The notes under the pieces: generated by a model
What the model saw: the letters and a program-made list of their open reading frames with translations, nothing else
Database searches by the model: none
What the model was told of the DNA's origin: nothing
Assembly (NCBI RefSeq): GCF_023278185.1
Contig: NZ_CP066357.1
Coordinates: forward strand, 124,001 to 188,000
Reading direction: 5' to 3'
Length of the DNA stretch: 64,000 bases
Origin: Bradyrhizobium elkanii USDA 76
Lineage (GTDB): Bacteria > Pseudomonadota > Alphaproteobacteria > Rhizobiales > Xanthobacteraceae
Position numbers and translations under genes: made by a program
Shown: positions 9,308 to 17,211 of the stretch, one piece after another
Layout: the number at the start of each line of letters is the position of its first letter
How positions within the stretch are numbered: position 1 is the stretch's first letter

Positions 9308-10327
9308 TTACGCCACCGCCGTCCATCGGAATTCGGTTCCATCAACCCACATTCGGTGAAGGACGACAGCCATCTTTCTGGCCAGCGCGACCTTCGCACG
9401 CTTGCTTCCTTGCCGGTGGGCAACACGCACCGCCCAGGCCTTCATCGGAGACCATCGGGTTGATGGCCTGAGAACGACGTTGGCAGCTTCGAACAGGGCT
9501 GTGCGCGTCTCTCCATCTCCGACTTTTGTGATCCGTCCCACCCGATCAACCTCGCCAGATTGGTATCGCCGGGGCGTCAACCCGAGATAGGCGCCGACTG
9601 ATTGGGAATGCAGGAATCGCCTGGGATCGTCCACAGTGGAGCGGAAAGTCAATGCAGAGACCGGGCCGATCCCTGGCATCGTCATCAAGAGCCGACAAGC
9701 CGGGTCACTGCGCACGGCCTTCAGAACCAGACGATGCAGTCGGGCGTACTCCCGCATCAGCGCTTCGCGTCCGGCAAGCAGTGGATTCATGATCGCCTCC
9801 AGCAAGGCGTCATCGCCGACCAACTCACGAACTCGCGCCGCGAACAGAGTCCGCGAGACGATTCCGACTTTGAGACCGAGCGGACGCAGAAGTCCGCGGA
9901 TGACTTGCTCTGTGGCAGCGATGGAGCGGATGATATGCTTGCGAGCCGCGGCCAGCGTCCGCGCCCTTTGGCTGCCGATGCTCTTGACGTGAACAGGCTT
10001 GAACCATCCCGTTCTCACCACCTGCGCGATCCCACGGGCGTCATTCCGATCGGTCTTCACCGGCATGGCCGAAAGCGCCGCCTTAACTTGGCGGGCTTCC
10101 ATACTGACGGCCGGCAGCCCCAGTTCGATTAGATTTGCGGTCAGCCATTCTGACGTCGGTCCTGCCTCAAGGCCCACCCGTTCAACTTGACCAGCCCATG
10201 GTTCGAGGTACTGCACAATCGATGGCGCGTCCGCCAACGTCGTTCCCTCCCGGATAAGCTTTCCGGTCTCGTCCACCGCACATACCGCAACGGAATTCAG
10301 CGAAACATCGAGGCCGACGTAGATCAT
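9308..10327 (-). CDS. IS110-family transposase
   Basis: A 339-residue DEDD/serine-type transposase: N-terminal RuvC-like domain starting MIYVGLDVSLNSVAVCAVDE, with Asp-Arg-Asn-Asp in KTDRNDARGIAQ, and C-terminal Transposase_20 domain (LLMTMPGIGPVSALTFRS and SVGAYLGLTPRRYQSG). Length and both domains are complete, so the enzyme is probably active. It lies inside the OrfA gene of an IS3 element and reads in the same direction. Confidence 0.92.
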   Translation of the reverse strand: MIYVGLDVSLNSVAVCAVDETGKLIREGTTLADAPSIVQYLEPWAGQVERVGLEAGPTSEWLTANLIELGLPAVSMEARQVKAALSAMPVKTDRNDARGIAQVVRTGWFKPVHVKSIGSQRARTLAAARKHIIRSIAATEQVIRGLLRPLGLKVGIVSRTLFAARVRELVGDDALLEAIMNPLLAGREALMREYARLHRLVLKAVRSDPACRLLMTMPGIGPVSALTFRSTVDDPRRFLHSQSVGAYLGLTPRRYQSGEVDRVGRITKVGDGETRTALFEAANVVLRPSTRWSPMKAWAVRVAHRQGSKRAKVALARKMAVVLHRMWVDGTEFRWTAVA

Positions 10328-10420
10328 GACGTTTCTCCTTCGGATAGAGTTGGTCCATGATCGTCAGTCAAAACGTGCCGCGCAGCAAATAGGTTAGGCG
10401 ATCGGGACCGAATACCCCAT

Positions 10421-10447
10421 CTCTTCCGAAAAGCGGCTGCGCTTCAT
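10421..10447 (-). pseudogene. First nine codons of the split IS3 OrfA
   Basis: ATG at 10447 encodes MKRSRFSEE, the canonical OrfA N-terminus. The continuation ([12 protein letters not shown]) is at 9062. Upstream to 10511 is the IS3 terminal region. Confidence 0.8.
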
Positions 10448-10686
10448 GCTCTGGTCCTTGTCGTGGGCCAGAGCGAACTTCAAACTGGATTAAGCCCGTG
10501 GGGCAAGGTCAGCGCTCTTGAACAGGGTGATAACAACACACGAATTTTCCGCGACAAGCACCTTGGCTCGTTTTTTATGGGCGGAACGTTTCGTTCGGCA
10601 GCTCTGTTGATTGCGCCATTATCGGCTATAGGACATTCCCGGGGCAAAGCACGGGTCATTGCAGCTACCGCTTGAGACCATTTTCG

Positions 10687-10819
10687 ATGGATAGCTATGT
10701 TGATCTCGGGGTCCAGGCCGGCGGCCTCTTGCGCGAAATCTTCGAGGTGAAGTCGCGCTGCGAGCGGCAGTCGCTCTACACAGAAATCGGGTAAGTCGTG
10801 GTTCACGACGTACCCGGAA
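10687..10819 (+). pseudogene. Fragment of an unknown gene, cut by IS3
   Basis: Open frame MDSYVDLGVQAGGLLREIFE, then VKSRCERQSLYTEIG, TAA, and in frame VVVHDVPG up to the IS3 border at 10820. The text is protein-like and continues past the stop, so this is a relic. I do not recognise the family with confidence; EVKS recalls nuclease-like folds. The rest of the interval 10512-10686 shows nothing. Confidence 0.35.
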
Positions 10820-10844
10820 TGGCTAAGTGGAGCCTCTGCCGGGG

Positions 10845-11668
10845 TTAGGCCGCCATGCGAATAGGCGGCGAGGTGAAGTAGGCTTGATCCGGAGTGCCGC
10901 CGTCAAGGCTCGAATGTGGCCGGCGCGCCAAGTCTCCACCTTTTCCCGCGCGTCCGCAAGCGACAGGAACCAATGGGCATTGAGGCATTCGGCCCGGAAG
11001 CGGCCATTGAACGCTTCGATAAAAGCATTATCGGTCGGTTTGCCCGGGCGTGAGAAGCTCAGCGTGACGCCGCGCTGGTAGGCCCAGAGGTCGACGTCAC
11101 GCGACACGATCTCGCTGCCTTGGTCCACGCGGATCGTCGCCGGGAAGCCCACTTCGTTGCAAACCCTTTCCAGCACCTCGACAACATCGGTGCCGCGGAA
11201 AGTGAGCCGCGGCTCCAAGGCGGGCGAGAAGCGGAAGAAGATATCGATAATCGTGAGCACCCGGAGCTTGCCACCATTTGCCAGCTGGTCATGAACAAAG
11301 TCCATCGCCCAGGTCTCGTTGGCGCGCGTCGCTGGCCTGCGGTCATCGCGCAGCTTGGCCTTGACCCTCCGCTTCGGCGATTTATTGCGCAATTGCAGGC
11401 CCAATTCGCGATAGATGCGACGGGTCTTGTTCTGGCCATGACGCCATCCCTCGCGGCGGAGCAGGACGTGGACGCGGCGATAGCCGTAGCGAACGCGAAC
11501 ATGGCAGATCTCCTTGATCCGTGCTTCGAGGGCGGCCTGGCCGGAGCGGCGAGATTTGTAGTGGTAGGTCGATCGATCGAACTCGAGGGCCTCACAAGCC
11601 TTGCGGATCGAGACCTGCCACTCACCACAAACCTCATCGACGAGCTTGCGCTTCCGACCAGGCCTCAT
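10845..11668 (-). pseudogene. IS3-family OrfB, C-terminal frameshift
   Basis: Starts MRPGRKRKLVDEVCGEWQVS; HTH_21 (RYGYRRVHVLLRREG); rve core with Asp in WAMDFVHDQL, Asp in RVDQGSEIVS, Glu in AFIEAFNGRF. Near 10920-10930 the frame slips: the conserved ending HSSLDGGTPDQAYF is found in another frame, reaching the expected stop at 10845. The motif after WRA is also short by several residues, so a small deletion caused the shift. Confidence 0.85.
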
Positions 11669-11675
11669 AGCTAAT

Positions 11676-13030
11676 GGGATGGTCTGCCCCGCCGAACCCG
11701 CGCATACTGCGCGGCGAGTTTTCGACCGAGAAAGGACCAGAAAATGTTGCGCAACAAGCCTCAGCCCGCCGCTGTGTTCGGCATCGATATCGGAAAGAAT
11801 GTTTTCCATGTCGTAGCAACCGACGCAGGCGGTAGAGTCATTCAAAAAGTAAAGCTCCGCCGCGACACACTTTTGCAGTTCTTCGATGCCGCGCAGCGTA
11901 CGGCCGTCGCGATGGAGGCTTGCCCAGGCTCCCAATGGCTGGCACGCAAGTTACAACAGCTCGGGCACGTGGTCCGAGTGATTCCTGCGCAGTTCGTGAA
12001 GCCCTACGTGAAGTCCAACAAGAACGATATCATCGATGCGGAAGCGATCGCCGAGGCCGCCACCCGACCCGCGATGCGCTTTGTTGAGATCAAATTGGAA
12101 GCCCAGGTCGATATCCAGGCGCTGCACCGCATCCGAGATCAGAAGGTTGCCCTGCGAACTCAGCTCGTCTGCCAAATGCGGGCGTTTTGCCTCGAATACG
12201 GGATCGCAATCCATCAGGGCATCGGCAAATTCAAAGCCGACTTCCCTCGCGTATTGACCGACGAGGGCAATGATCTGACGCCGATGATGAGGCGCACGCT
12301 TCGTCGGCTGTTCGAGGACTTCGGGCACGTCGAGCACCGCATCGCCGAGATCACACGTGAAATCGAGGCTTTGGCGGCGAGTGACGAACGAGCGCGGCGG
12401 CTCATGACTGTTCCCGGGATAGGCCCACTGGTGGCGACGGCATTCGTCGCGAGCGCCGGCAATGCTAGTCAGTTCCGAAGGGCCAAAGACCTCGCCGCGT
12501 GGCTTGGGTTGGTCCCTCGCGAACACTCAACGGGTGGTAAGACGACCCTCCTTGGGATCAGCAAAAGAGGCAATCATTACCTCAGACGGCTGCTGATTCA
12601 CGGCGCAAGGTCATGCGTCATGCATCTGAACCGTACTTCCGATCGCCTGGGTTCGTGGTTGACCGGCCTCGAGAAGCGCATGCATGCCAACAAAGTCACT
12701 GTGGCCCTGGCCGCAAAGATTGCGCGGGTGGCCGGGGTCATCCTCACGCGGCCCGGCTCGACCTACGAGCGGCGGCTTCCCGCATTCCCGTAGGGCCCGG
12801 GCAGCAGACTGCGAGGTTCGAGGTAGTGATGACGAGACGGTTGATCGGCGCCGCGTAAGCCCTTCGCCGAAAACGGGCCAGTGCCCGATTAGCTATCTGG
12901 GAACGCGGCGTGCTGATCTCATCATGGCCTGGCTGCAACCGCAGCCCACTCGCGAGAGGCCGGATACATTTACGCAGACTGTCGAGGTCGGATCGCCCAA
13001 GAGCCTTGCACAGGCGGGGCAGACCATACA
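11676..13030 (+). mobile_element. IS110-family (IS1111-like) element between orfA and orfB of IS3
   Basis: Perfect 13-base inverted repeats GGTCTGCCCCGCC at 11681-11693 and GGCGGGGCAGACC at 13013-13025 mark the ends. Subterminal repeats are characteristic of the IS1111 subgroup. The flanks rejoin to a normal IS3 orfA/orfB junction. Confidence 0.85.
11744..12793 (+). CDS. IS110-family (IS1111 subgroup) transposase
   Basis: A 349-residue protein: RuvC-like domain (FGIDIGKNVFHVVATDAGG, then NKNDIIDAEAIAEA) and Transposase_20 domain (LMTVPGIGPLVATAFVASAG, LAAWLGLVPREHSTGG). The tail (KVTVALAAKIARVAGVIL) is complete. It sits within its own inverted repeats inside an IS3 element and reads against it. 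Likely active. Confidence 0.93.
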   Translation: MLRNKPQPAAVFGIDIGKNVFHVVATDAGGRVIQKVKLRRDTLLQFFDAAQRTAVAMEACPGSQWLARKLQQLGHVVRVIPAQFVKPYVKSNKNDIIDAEAIAEAATRPAMRFVEIKLEAQVDIQALHRIRDQKVALRTQLVCQMRAFCLEYGIAIHQGIGKFKADFPRVLTDEGNDLTPMMRRTLRRLFEDFGHVEHRIAEITREIEALAASDERARRLMTVPGIGPLVATAFVASAGNASQFRRAKDLAAWLGLVPREHSTGGKTTLLGISKRGNHYLRRLLIHGARSCVMHLNRTSDRLGSWLTGLEKRMHANKVTVALAAKIARVAGVILTRPGSTYERRLPAFP

Positions 13031-13290
13031 TTTCGGCGGATCACGTCCTGCAGCATCTCCTTGTCGAGCGACAGATCGGCCACCAGCTTCTTCAGCTTGG
13101 CGTTCTCCTCCTCGAGCTGCTTCAGCCGGCGCATCTCGGTCGGCAGCAGACCGTCATACTTCTTCTTCCAATTGAAGTAGGTCGCCTGGCTGATCCCGGC
13201 CTTGCGGCAGATCTGCGCCACCGCGCCCCCGTCGCTGCCCTGCTTGAGAATGAACGCCTTCTGGGCGTCCGAAAACTTCGAGGCCTTCAT
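13030..13290 (-). pseudogene. IS3-family OrfA, cut at its 3' end
   Basis: MKASKFSDAQKAFILKQGSD, HTH (ISQATYFNWKKKYDG), then a Leu-zipper ending KEMLQDVIRRN at the IS1111-type border. Normal OrfA ends within a few residues of this point, so the DNA-binding part is complete but it is separated from orfB by 1.36 kb and slippage to an OrfAB fusion is impossible. Confidence 0.85.
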
Positions 13291-13340
13291 CGTCGTCGCT
13301 CCTCCCAGCCGAGGGATTTATGCAGCGCCAACTCTAGCCA

Positions 13341-13531
13341 AAAATGGTCCAGTTTGCCGGCCTCAGATCACCCTTCTGGAGGAAATACGCACTGGCAGGT
13401 CACATTGCATTTTGATGGGTACGATCAACCACCAGGAAAGGTAGCTGCAATGAAAATAGAGACATGAAACAGTATGTACCAAAAACAACAACACGACCAA
13501 CAAATCATCTAGCCATTTGGAGAATGCTGCC
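13341..13531. other. Intergenic upstream of the TauD-like gene
   Basis: AT-richer than the surroundings, with A-rich stretches near 13440-13500; presumably holds the promoter of the dioxygenase. No specific operator recognised. Confidence 0.3.
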
Positions 13532-14449
13532 ATGAGTGAGCGGGCTTTGATCGATAGCGTCATTTCACCTGCCGATATCGTCAAACGCTCGGGGCGTATA
13601 GGCGCTGAAATACTGAATATCAAGCTGTCGGGCGATTTGCCGGAGCAGACCATCGCTGCGATCAACGGTCTGATGCTTGAATACAAGGTCATCTTCTTCC
13701 GCGAGCAGGCTCATCTGGACGACGTCGAACAGGAACGCTTCGCGTGTCGCTTTGGGAAAGCTCTCCCACCGACTCCAACGGTGAGTACTCTCAAGGGAAC
13801 GATTTCGATGATCGAGATTGATGCGGTGCGCGGTCTCCGAGCTGACTGTTGGCACATCGATATGGCCTACATGGAGGCCTATCCCAAGATTTTAGTGCTC
13901 CGAGGCGTTGTAATTCCACCAACCGGCGGCGACACGGTATGGGCAAACACCACGACCGCATATCTCGATTTGCCGCCGCCGCTGCAGCGGCTTGCCGATG
14001 ACCTCTGGGTTGTTCACAGCAACGCGTTCGATCCCGCTATATTTCCTCGGCCAACCGAAGCTGACAAGAAGCATTATGAAAAGGTCCTTAAAGCGAGGCT
14101 CGAGACCGAGCATCCGCTCGTACGTGTTCACCCCGAGACCGGCGAGCGTGCGCTAGTACTCGGCATGTATGCGAAACGCTTTGTTGACGTGCCGAAATAT
14201 GACGGCCAGAGGCTGTTCGATTTATTCGAGTCTCACATCATCGCGCCCGAAAACACACTGCGCTGGAATTGGAGGCAGGATGACGTTGTGATCTGGGACA
14301 ACCGAGCCACCATGCATTATGCGGCCAAGGATTACGGAGACCAGCCTCGCCTTGTCCGTCGCGCGGCCATAGACGGTGAGGTGCCCATCGGCGTTAACGG
14401 CCGGCGCAGTGTAGCGCGCGTCAAGCAGCAGTCAGGGAATGTCGTCTAG
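13532..14449 (+). CDS. TauD/TfdA-family Fe(II)/2-oxoglutarate dioxygenase
   Basis: A 305-residue cytoplasmic oxygenase. The iron ligands are His108 and Asp110 (CWHIDMAY) and distal His262 (NRATMHYAAKDYGD); the 2-oxoglutarate-binding Arg lies in QPRLVRR (about 276-277). The family couples oxidation of 2-oxoglutarate to hydroxylation of sulfonates, sulfate esters, herbicide-like acids or secondary metabolites; the substrate cannot be told here. I start at ATG 13532, nine bases after GGAG, not the in-frame TTG at 13517. It is an apparently intact gene isolated between IS3 and IS630, so it has no operon to hint at its pathway. Confidence 0.88.
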   Translation: MSERALIDSVISPADIVKRSGRIGAEILNIKLSGDLPEQTIAAINGLMLEYKVIFFREQAHLDDVEQERFACRFGKALPPTPTVSTLKGTISMIEIDAVRGLRADCWHIDMAYMEAYPKILVLRGVVIPPTGGDTVWANTTTAYLDLPPPLQRLADDLWVVHSNAFDPAIFPRPTEADKKHYEKVLKARLETEHPLVRVHPETGERALVLGMYAKRFVDVPKYDGQRLFDLFESHIIAPENTLRWNWRQDDVVIWDNRATMHYAAKDYGDQPRLVRRAAIDGEVPIGVNGRRSVARVKQQSGNVV

Positions 14450-14613
14450 CTTATGCGCAAATTTCAACAAAATCGGTAGAAATTGGTGAGCTATGTCCTC
14501 GCATGAATGTATCCGAACCACGGCACTTCAAGAATACAGTTTTGATCCAAAATCCCGCGAGTTCATTAACTCACGGCGCGCGCCCGAACTTAGTTGCGCA
14601 TCCGCGTGATCTA
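14450..14613. other. Intergenic between dioxygenase and IS630
   Basis: A frame of 38 codons starting near 14492 is present but has no convincing ribosome site and ends just before the IS630 insertion. Nothing recognised. Confidence 0.3.
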
Positions 14614-15731
14614 GTACCCACTTTTCTTGGAACGTGAGTCGTGATTCAAGGTCGGGATGATACCCGAAGCAAGAGAAGTCCACCTTTCGAGGAAAGATCG
14701 CAAGGTGCTTGAGGCGTGCTGTCGCTCACCGGTGACGTTGCAGCGCGATTTGAAGCGGGCGCGGATAGTTCTGTTGGCGGCGGATGGGCGCAGCACCCGG
14801 TCGATCGCCAAGGAAGTTGGGGTCCAGCCGCGGATTGTCAGCCTTTGGCGGCATCGCTATGCCGACCATGGCCTTGAAGGGCTGCAAGACAAGCCGCGGC
14901 CTGGCAAGCAGCCGATCTATACGAAGACGACCGACAAGCGGATTCTGAAGCTGCTGGATAAGCCGCCACCGCAAGGGTTTGCGCGCTGGACCGGCCCCCT
15001 GCTGGCCGAGGCGCTGGGCGATGTCGATGTCCAATATGTCTGGCGGTTCCTGCGCAGCCACAAGATTGACCTGGTGGCTCGCAAGTCCTGGTGCGAGAGC
15101 AACGACCCGAACTTTACGGCCAAAGCCGCCGATGTTGTCGGCCTCTATGTCGCGCCGCCGGCGAAGGCCATTGTGCTGTGCGTGGACGAGAAGCCCTCGA
15201 TCCAGGCTTTGGAGCGAGCGCAGGGTTATCTGAAGTTGCCCAATGGCCGCGCCTTGACCGGCCAAAGCCACGATTACAAGCGGCATGGCACCACAACATT
15301 GTTTGCGGCGCTCGAAGTCGCCACCGGAAAGATCATCGCGACCCATTCAAAACGCCGGCGCCGCGTCGAGTTTCTCGATTTCATGAACAGCGTCACCGCG
15401 GCTTTTCCGAACCGCAAGCTTCACGTCATCCTCGACAACCTCAACACCCATAAAAAGAACGAGGACTGGCTCAAGGCCCACCCCAACGTGCAATTTCATT
15501 TCACGCCGACAAGTGCGTCATGGCTCAATCAGGTCGAAGTATGGTTTTCCATCTTGCAGGGGCAGTCGCTCAGCGGCACCTCCTTCACGAGCCTCAAGCA
15601 GCTTCAGGAACACATCGATGCCTACGTCAACGCATACAACGACAGAGCCGAGCCCTTCGTCTGGACCAAGAAAAAGGTCCGTCAACGCCGTTTCAAAGGC
15701 CGCCGTATCACTCAGCTCTGATTCCGGGTAC
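14614..15731 (+). mobile_element. IS630-family element with TA target duplication
   Basis: Ends GTACCC... and ...GGGTAC are flanked by TA on each side (CTAGTACCC at 14611, GGGTACTAG to 15734), as expected for IS630/Tc1-mariner insertion into TA. Confidence 0.8.
14657..15721 (+). CDS. IS630-family transposase
   Basis: A 354-residue Tc1/mariner-like transposase. N-terminal HTH (RSTRSIAKEVGVQPRIVSLW), then DDE_3 core with Asp in VLCVDEKPSIQ, Asp in VILDNLNTHKK and Glu in WLNQVEVWF. Length and motifs are complete, and the element ends are intact, so it may be active. It is the only IS630 copy here that is whole; a decayed relative follows 100 bases downstream. Confidence 0.93.
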   Translation: MIPEAREVHLSRKDRKVLEACCRSPVTLQRDLKRARIVLLAADGRSTRSIAKEVGVQPRIVSLWRHRYADHGLEGLQDKPRPGKQPIYTKTTDKRILKLLDKPPPQGFARWTGPLLAEALGDVDVQYVWRFLRSHKIDLVARKSWCESNDPNFTAKAADVVGLYVAPPAKAIVLCVDEKPSIQALERAQGYLKLPNGRALTGQSHDYKRHGTTTLFAALEVATGKIIATHSKRRRRVEFLDFMNSVTAAFPNRKLHVILDNLNTHKKNEDWLKAHPNVQFHFTPTSASWLNQVEVWFSILQGQSLSGTSFTSLKQLQEHIDAYVNAYNDRAEPFVWTKKKVRQRRFKGRRITQL

Positions 15732-15845
15732 TAGCCCCCAATGAAATGCTTGCTCAACGAAATTGCTGCTCTGGAGCATTTTTCCACCGGAATGTATCTG
15801 AGGTGATTCCTTAAACGGCGCGAGTCAGATGCAGGGGCCATATGT

Positions 15846-16340
15846 ATGACCAAGGTGCTTTCCGTTGATCTTCACCAAAGGGTGGTAGCTGCGATTGACG
15901 GGGGCTTGTCCTGTCGACAGGCGCGCCGAGCGTTTTGGCGTCAGCCCGGCCAGCGCGATCCGTTGGCGCAGTCGCCTCAGGGTTGGCGATTTCGTTACTA
16001 AAGTCCAGGGCTACGACCGCAAATCGCAGCGCATCGAAGCACACGCGCAGCTAATTGTGGAGGCGATGACCGCGAAATATCACGCTCGCCGGATGCGAGA
16101 ACGTTTGAAACGTCGTAGAATATCGGCCGGCATCGCGTCGCTCTTGCGCTTCTTTAACCGCAGAAGAGTCACGTTTAAAGAAGATAGCACACGCCACCGA
16201 GCAACGGCGCGGAGATAGATGCTGCGCGTGAGGAGTGGTTCGAAGGGCAAGTCGATCTTGACCCTAAGCGCCTCGTCTTCATCGACGAAAACAGTGCGAA
16301 TAGCAATCGCGCCGCTTGTCTAACCAGTCCGCTGGATGGC
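15846..16340 (+). pseudogene. Second IS630-family transposase, decayed
   Basis: MTKVLSVDLHQRVVAAIDGG, then frameshift to FGVSPASAIRWRSRLR, then FVTKVQGYDRKSQRIEAHAQ, a further shift to RERLKRRRISAGIASLLRFF and finally EEWFEGQVDLDPKRLVFIDE. These are successive pieces of an IS630 transposase with at least three frame breaks; the C-terminal catalytic part is lost. Confidence 0.8.
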
Positions 16341-16429
16341 GACGCTTCCTGACCTATGTCGAACGATTGCTCTCCCCCATCGCTGCCGCCGGGCGACACC
16401 GTCATCATGACATGCCGTCGAAAAAGTTC

Positions 16430-16512
16430 GCTATCCAACCCAGCTCCGCTTCCGCTACCGCCGACATCGGAGTGGTTTCCGGCGAACCACACCTGCTGCG
16501 TATCCCTCCATT
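16430..16512 (-). pseudogene. DUF2235-like gene remnant, part left of IS66
   Basis: Minus-strand TQQVWFAGNHSDVGGSGSG resembles the conserved core of DUF2235 (a hydrolase-like family including some type VI lipase effectors). It joins across the IS66 element to AFVKQGGPQWRD at 19427-19466. Confidence 0.5.
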
Positions 16513-16560
16513 GTAAACGGTACGAGAGGCCCACGGAGCCACGGACTTGGTGCGGACGGC

Positions 16561-17211
16561 CTACGCACCGCGCTTGAAGCGTATAGGCATCCAGAACTGC
16601 CGGAGGGCCTCGACGGTTGCTGGAATGTTGCGCCAGGCGTTTTGGATGATGGGCTGCGTTCCCAGCGTGCGCCGGGCCGGGGGTAGCAAGGGTCGACCGG
16701 CGTCGTCGATGCAATGGACCAAGATCGGCCGCAGCATAAGGTGTTCGGTTCCATTCGGGGGGAGAAGCCGCGACCAGACGAGAAGCCGAAGCTTCATGAC
16801 GGCGTAGAAGCCCATGCACCAGGGCTGCGGGTCGACTTCGCCGTCCGGTGATCGCACGAACAGCGGCTCGAAGCTCTCCGGTCTCGTCGACAGCGTCTCG
16901 CTGATAGCGTTGTGGCGCATCAGCGTGGCGGCGATTGCCGAGAACTCCTCGGTGTCGTGATTGAAGGCGTCGGGATCTACGCCGAGGAGCGGGCACACCC
17001 ATTCCTCGGACGCCATCGAGACCGGCCCGGCGACGACCGCGGCCACCGCGCCATCGAGCATGGAGAGCGACGTCGCCCGCGGATGCCGAAGCGTCGGCGA
17101 CCTGGCGCGCTTGCTGATCCATTGCCCGAGCCGTTCGAACGACATGGCATAGTCCGCCATCGTCGTCTTGCGTGCTTTTCGCGTTCCCCGCCCTTGCTTC
17201 GGCTTCGTCAT
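16561..17211 (-). CDS. UPF0149/YecA-like passenger protein of IS66
   Basis: A 216-residue protein overlapping the tnpC stop by ATGA. The central LSMLDGAVAAVVAGPVSMAS, then EEWVCPLLG is like the UPF0149 fold (small helical protein of unknown role). Such a gene downstream of tnpC is a recurring passenger of rhizobial IS66 elements. The C-terminus lacks the SEC-C zinc motif of classic YecA. Its role in transposition is unknown. Confidence 0.65.
   Translation of the reverse strand: MTKPKQGRGTRKARKTTMADYAMSFERLGQWISKRARSPTLRHPRATSLSMLDGAVAAVVAGPVSMASEEWVCPLLGVDPDAFNHDTEEFSAIAATLMRHNAISETLSTRPESFEPLFVRSPDGEVDPQPWCMGFYAVMKLRLLVWSRLLPPNGTEHLMLRPILVHCIDDAGRPLLPPARRTLGTQPIIQNAWRNIPATVEALRQFWMPIRFKRGA

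Larger units (their letters stand above)
9063..10420 (-). mobile_element. IS110-family element inserted in IS3 orfA
   Basis: Bounded by the point where the IS3 OrfA sequence breaks (codon 9/10). Subterminal TATTCGGTC / GACCGAATA form a short inverted repeat. It contains one transposase gene plus about 190 bases of downstream and 90 bases of upstream non-coding sequence. IS110 elements usually keep a guide RNA in such flanks, but I cannot define one here. Confidence 0.75.
7883..10511 (-). mobile_element. IS3-family (IS407-like) element interrupted by IS110
   Basis: Terminal inverted repeats TGACCTTGCCCC occur at 7883 (inward) and at 10511 (reverse complement), followed on both sides by similar subterminal sequence (TTATCCATT... 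and TTAATCCAGTTT...). TGACCTGCCCC is typical of the IS407 group. The interior holds orfB, orfA and an IS110 element splitting orfA. No 4-base target duplication is evident (flanks cgat and gcgc). Length without the IS110 is about 1.27 kb, normal for IS3. Confidence 0.8.
10820..13340 (-). mobile_element. Second IS3-family element, split by an IS110/IS1111-type element
   Basis: Imperfect inverted repeats TGGCTA-AGTGGAGCC (10820 inward) and TGGCTAGAGTTGG (reverse complement ending 13340) enclose orfA on the right and orfB on the left, with an IS110 element between them. No clear target duplication. Without the insertion the element is about 1.2 kb. Confidence 0.7.
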
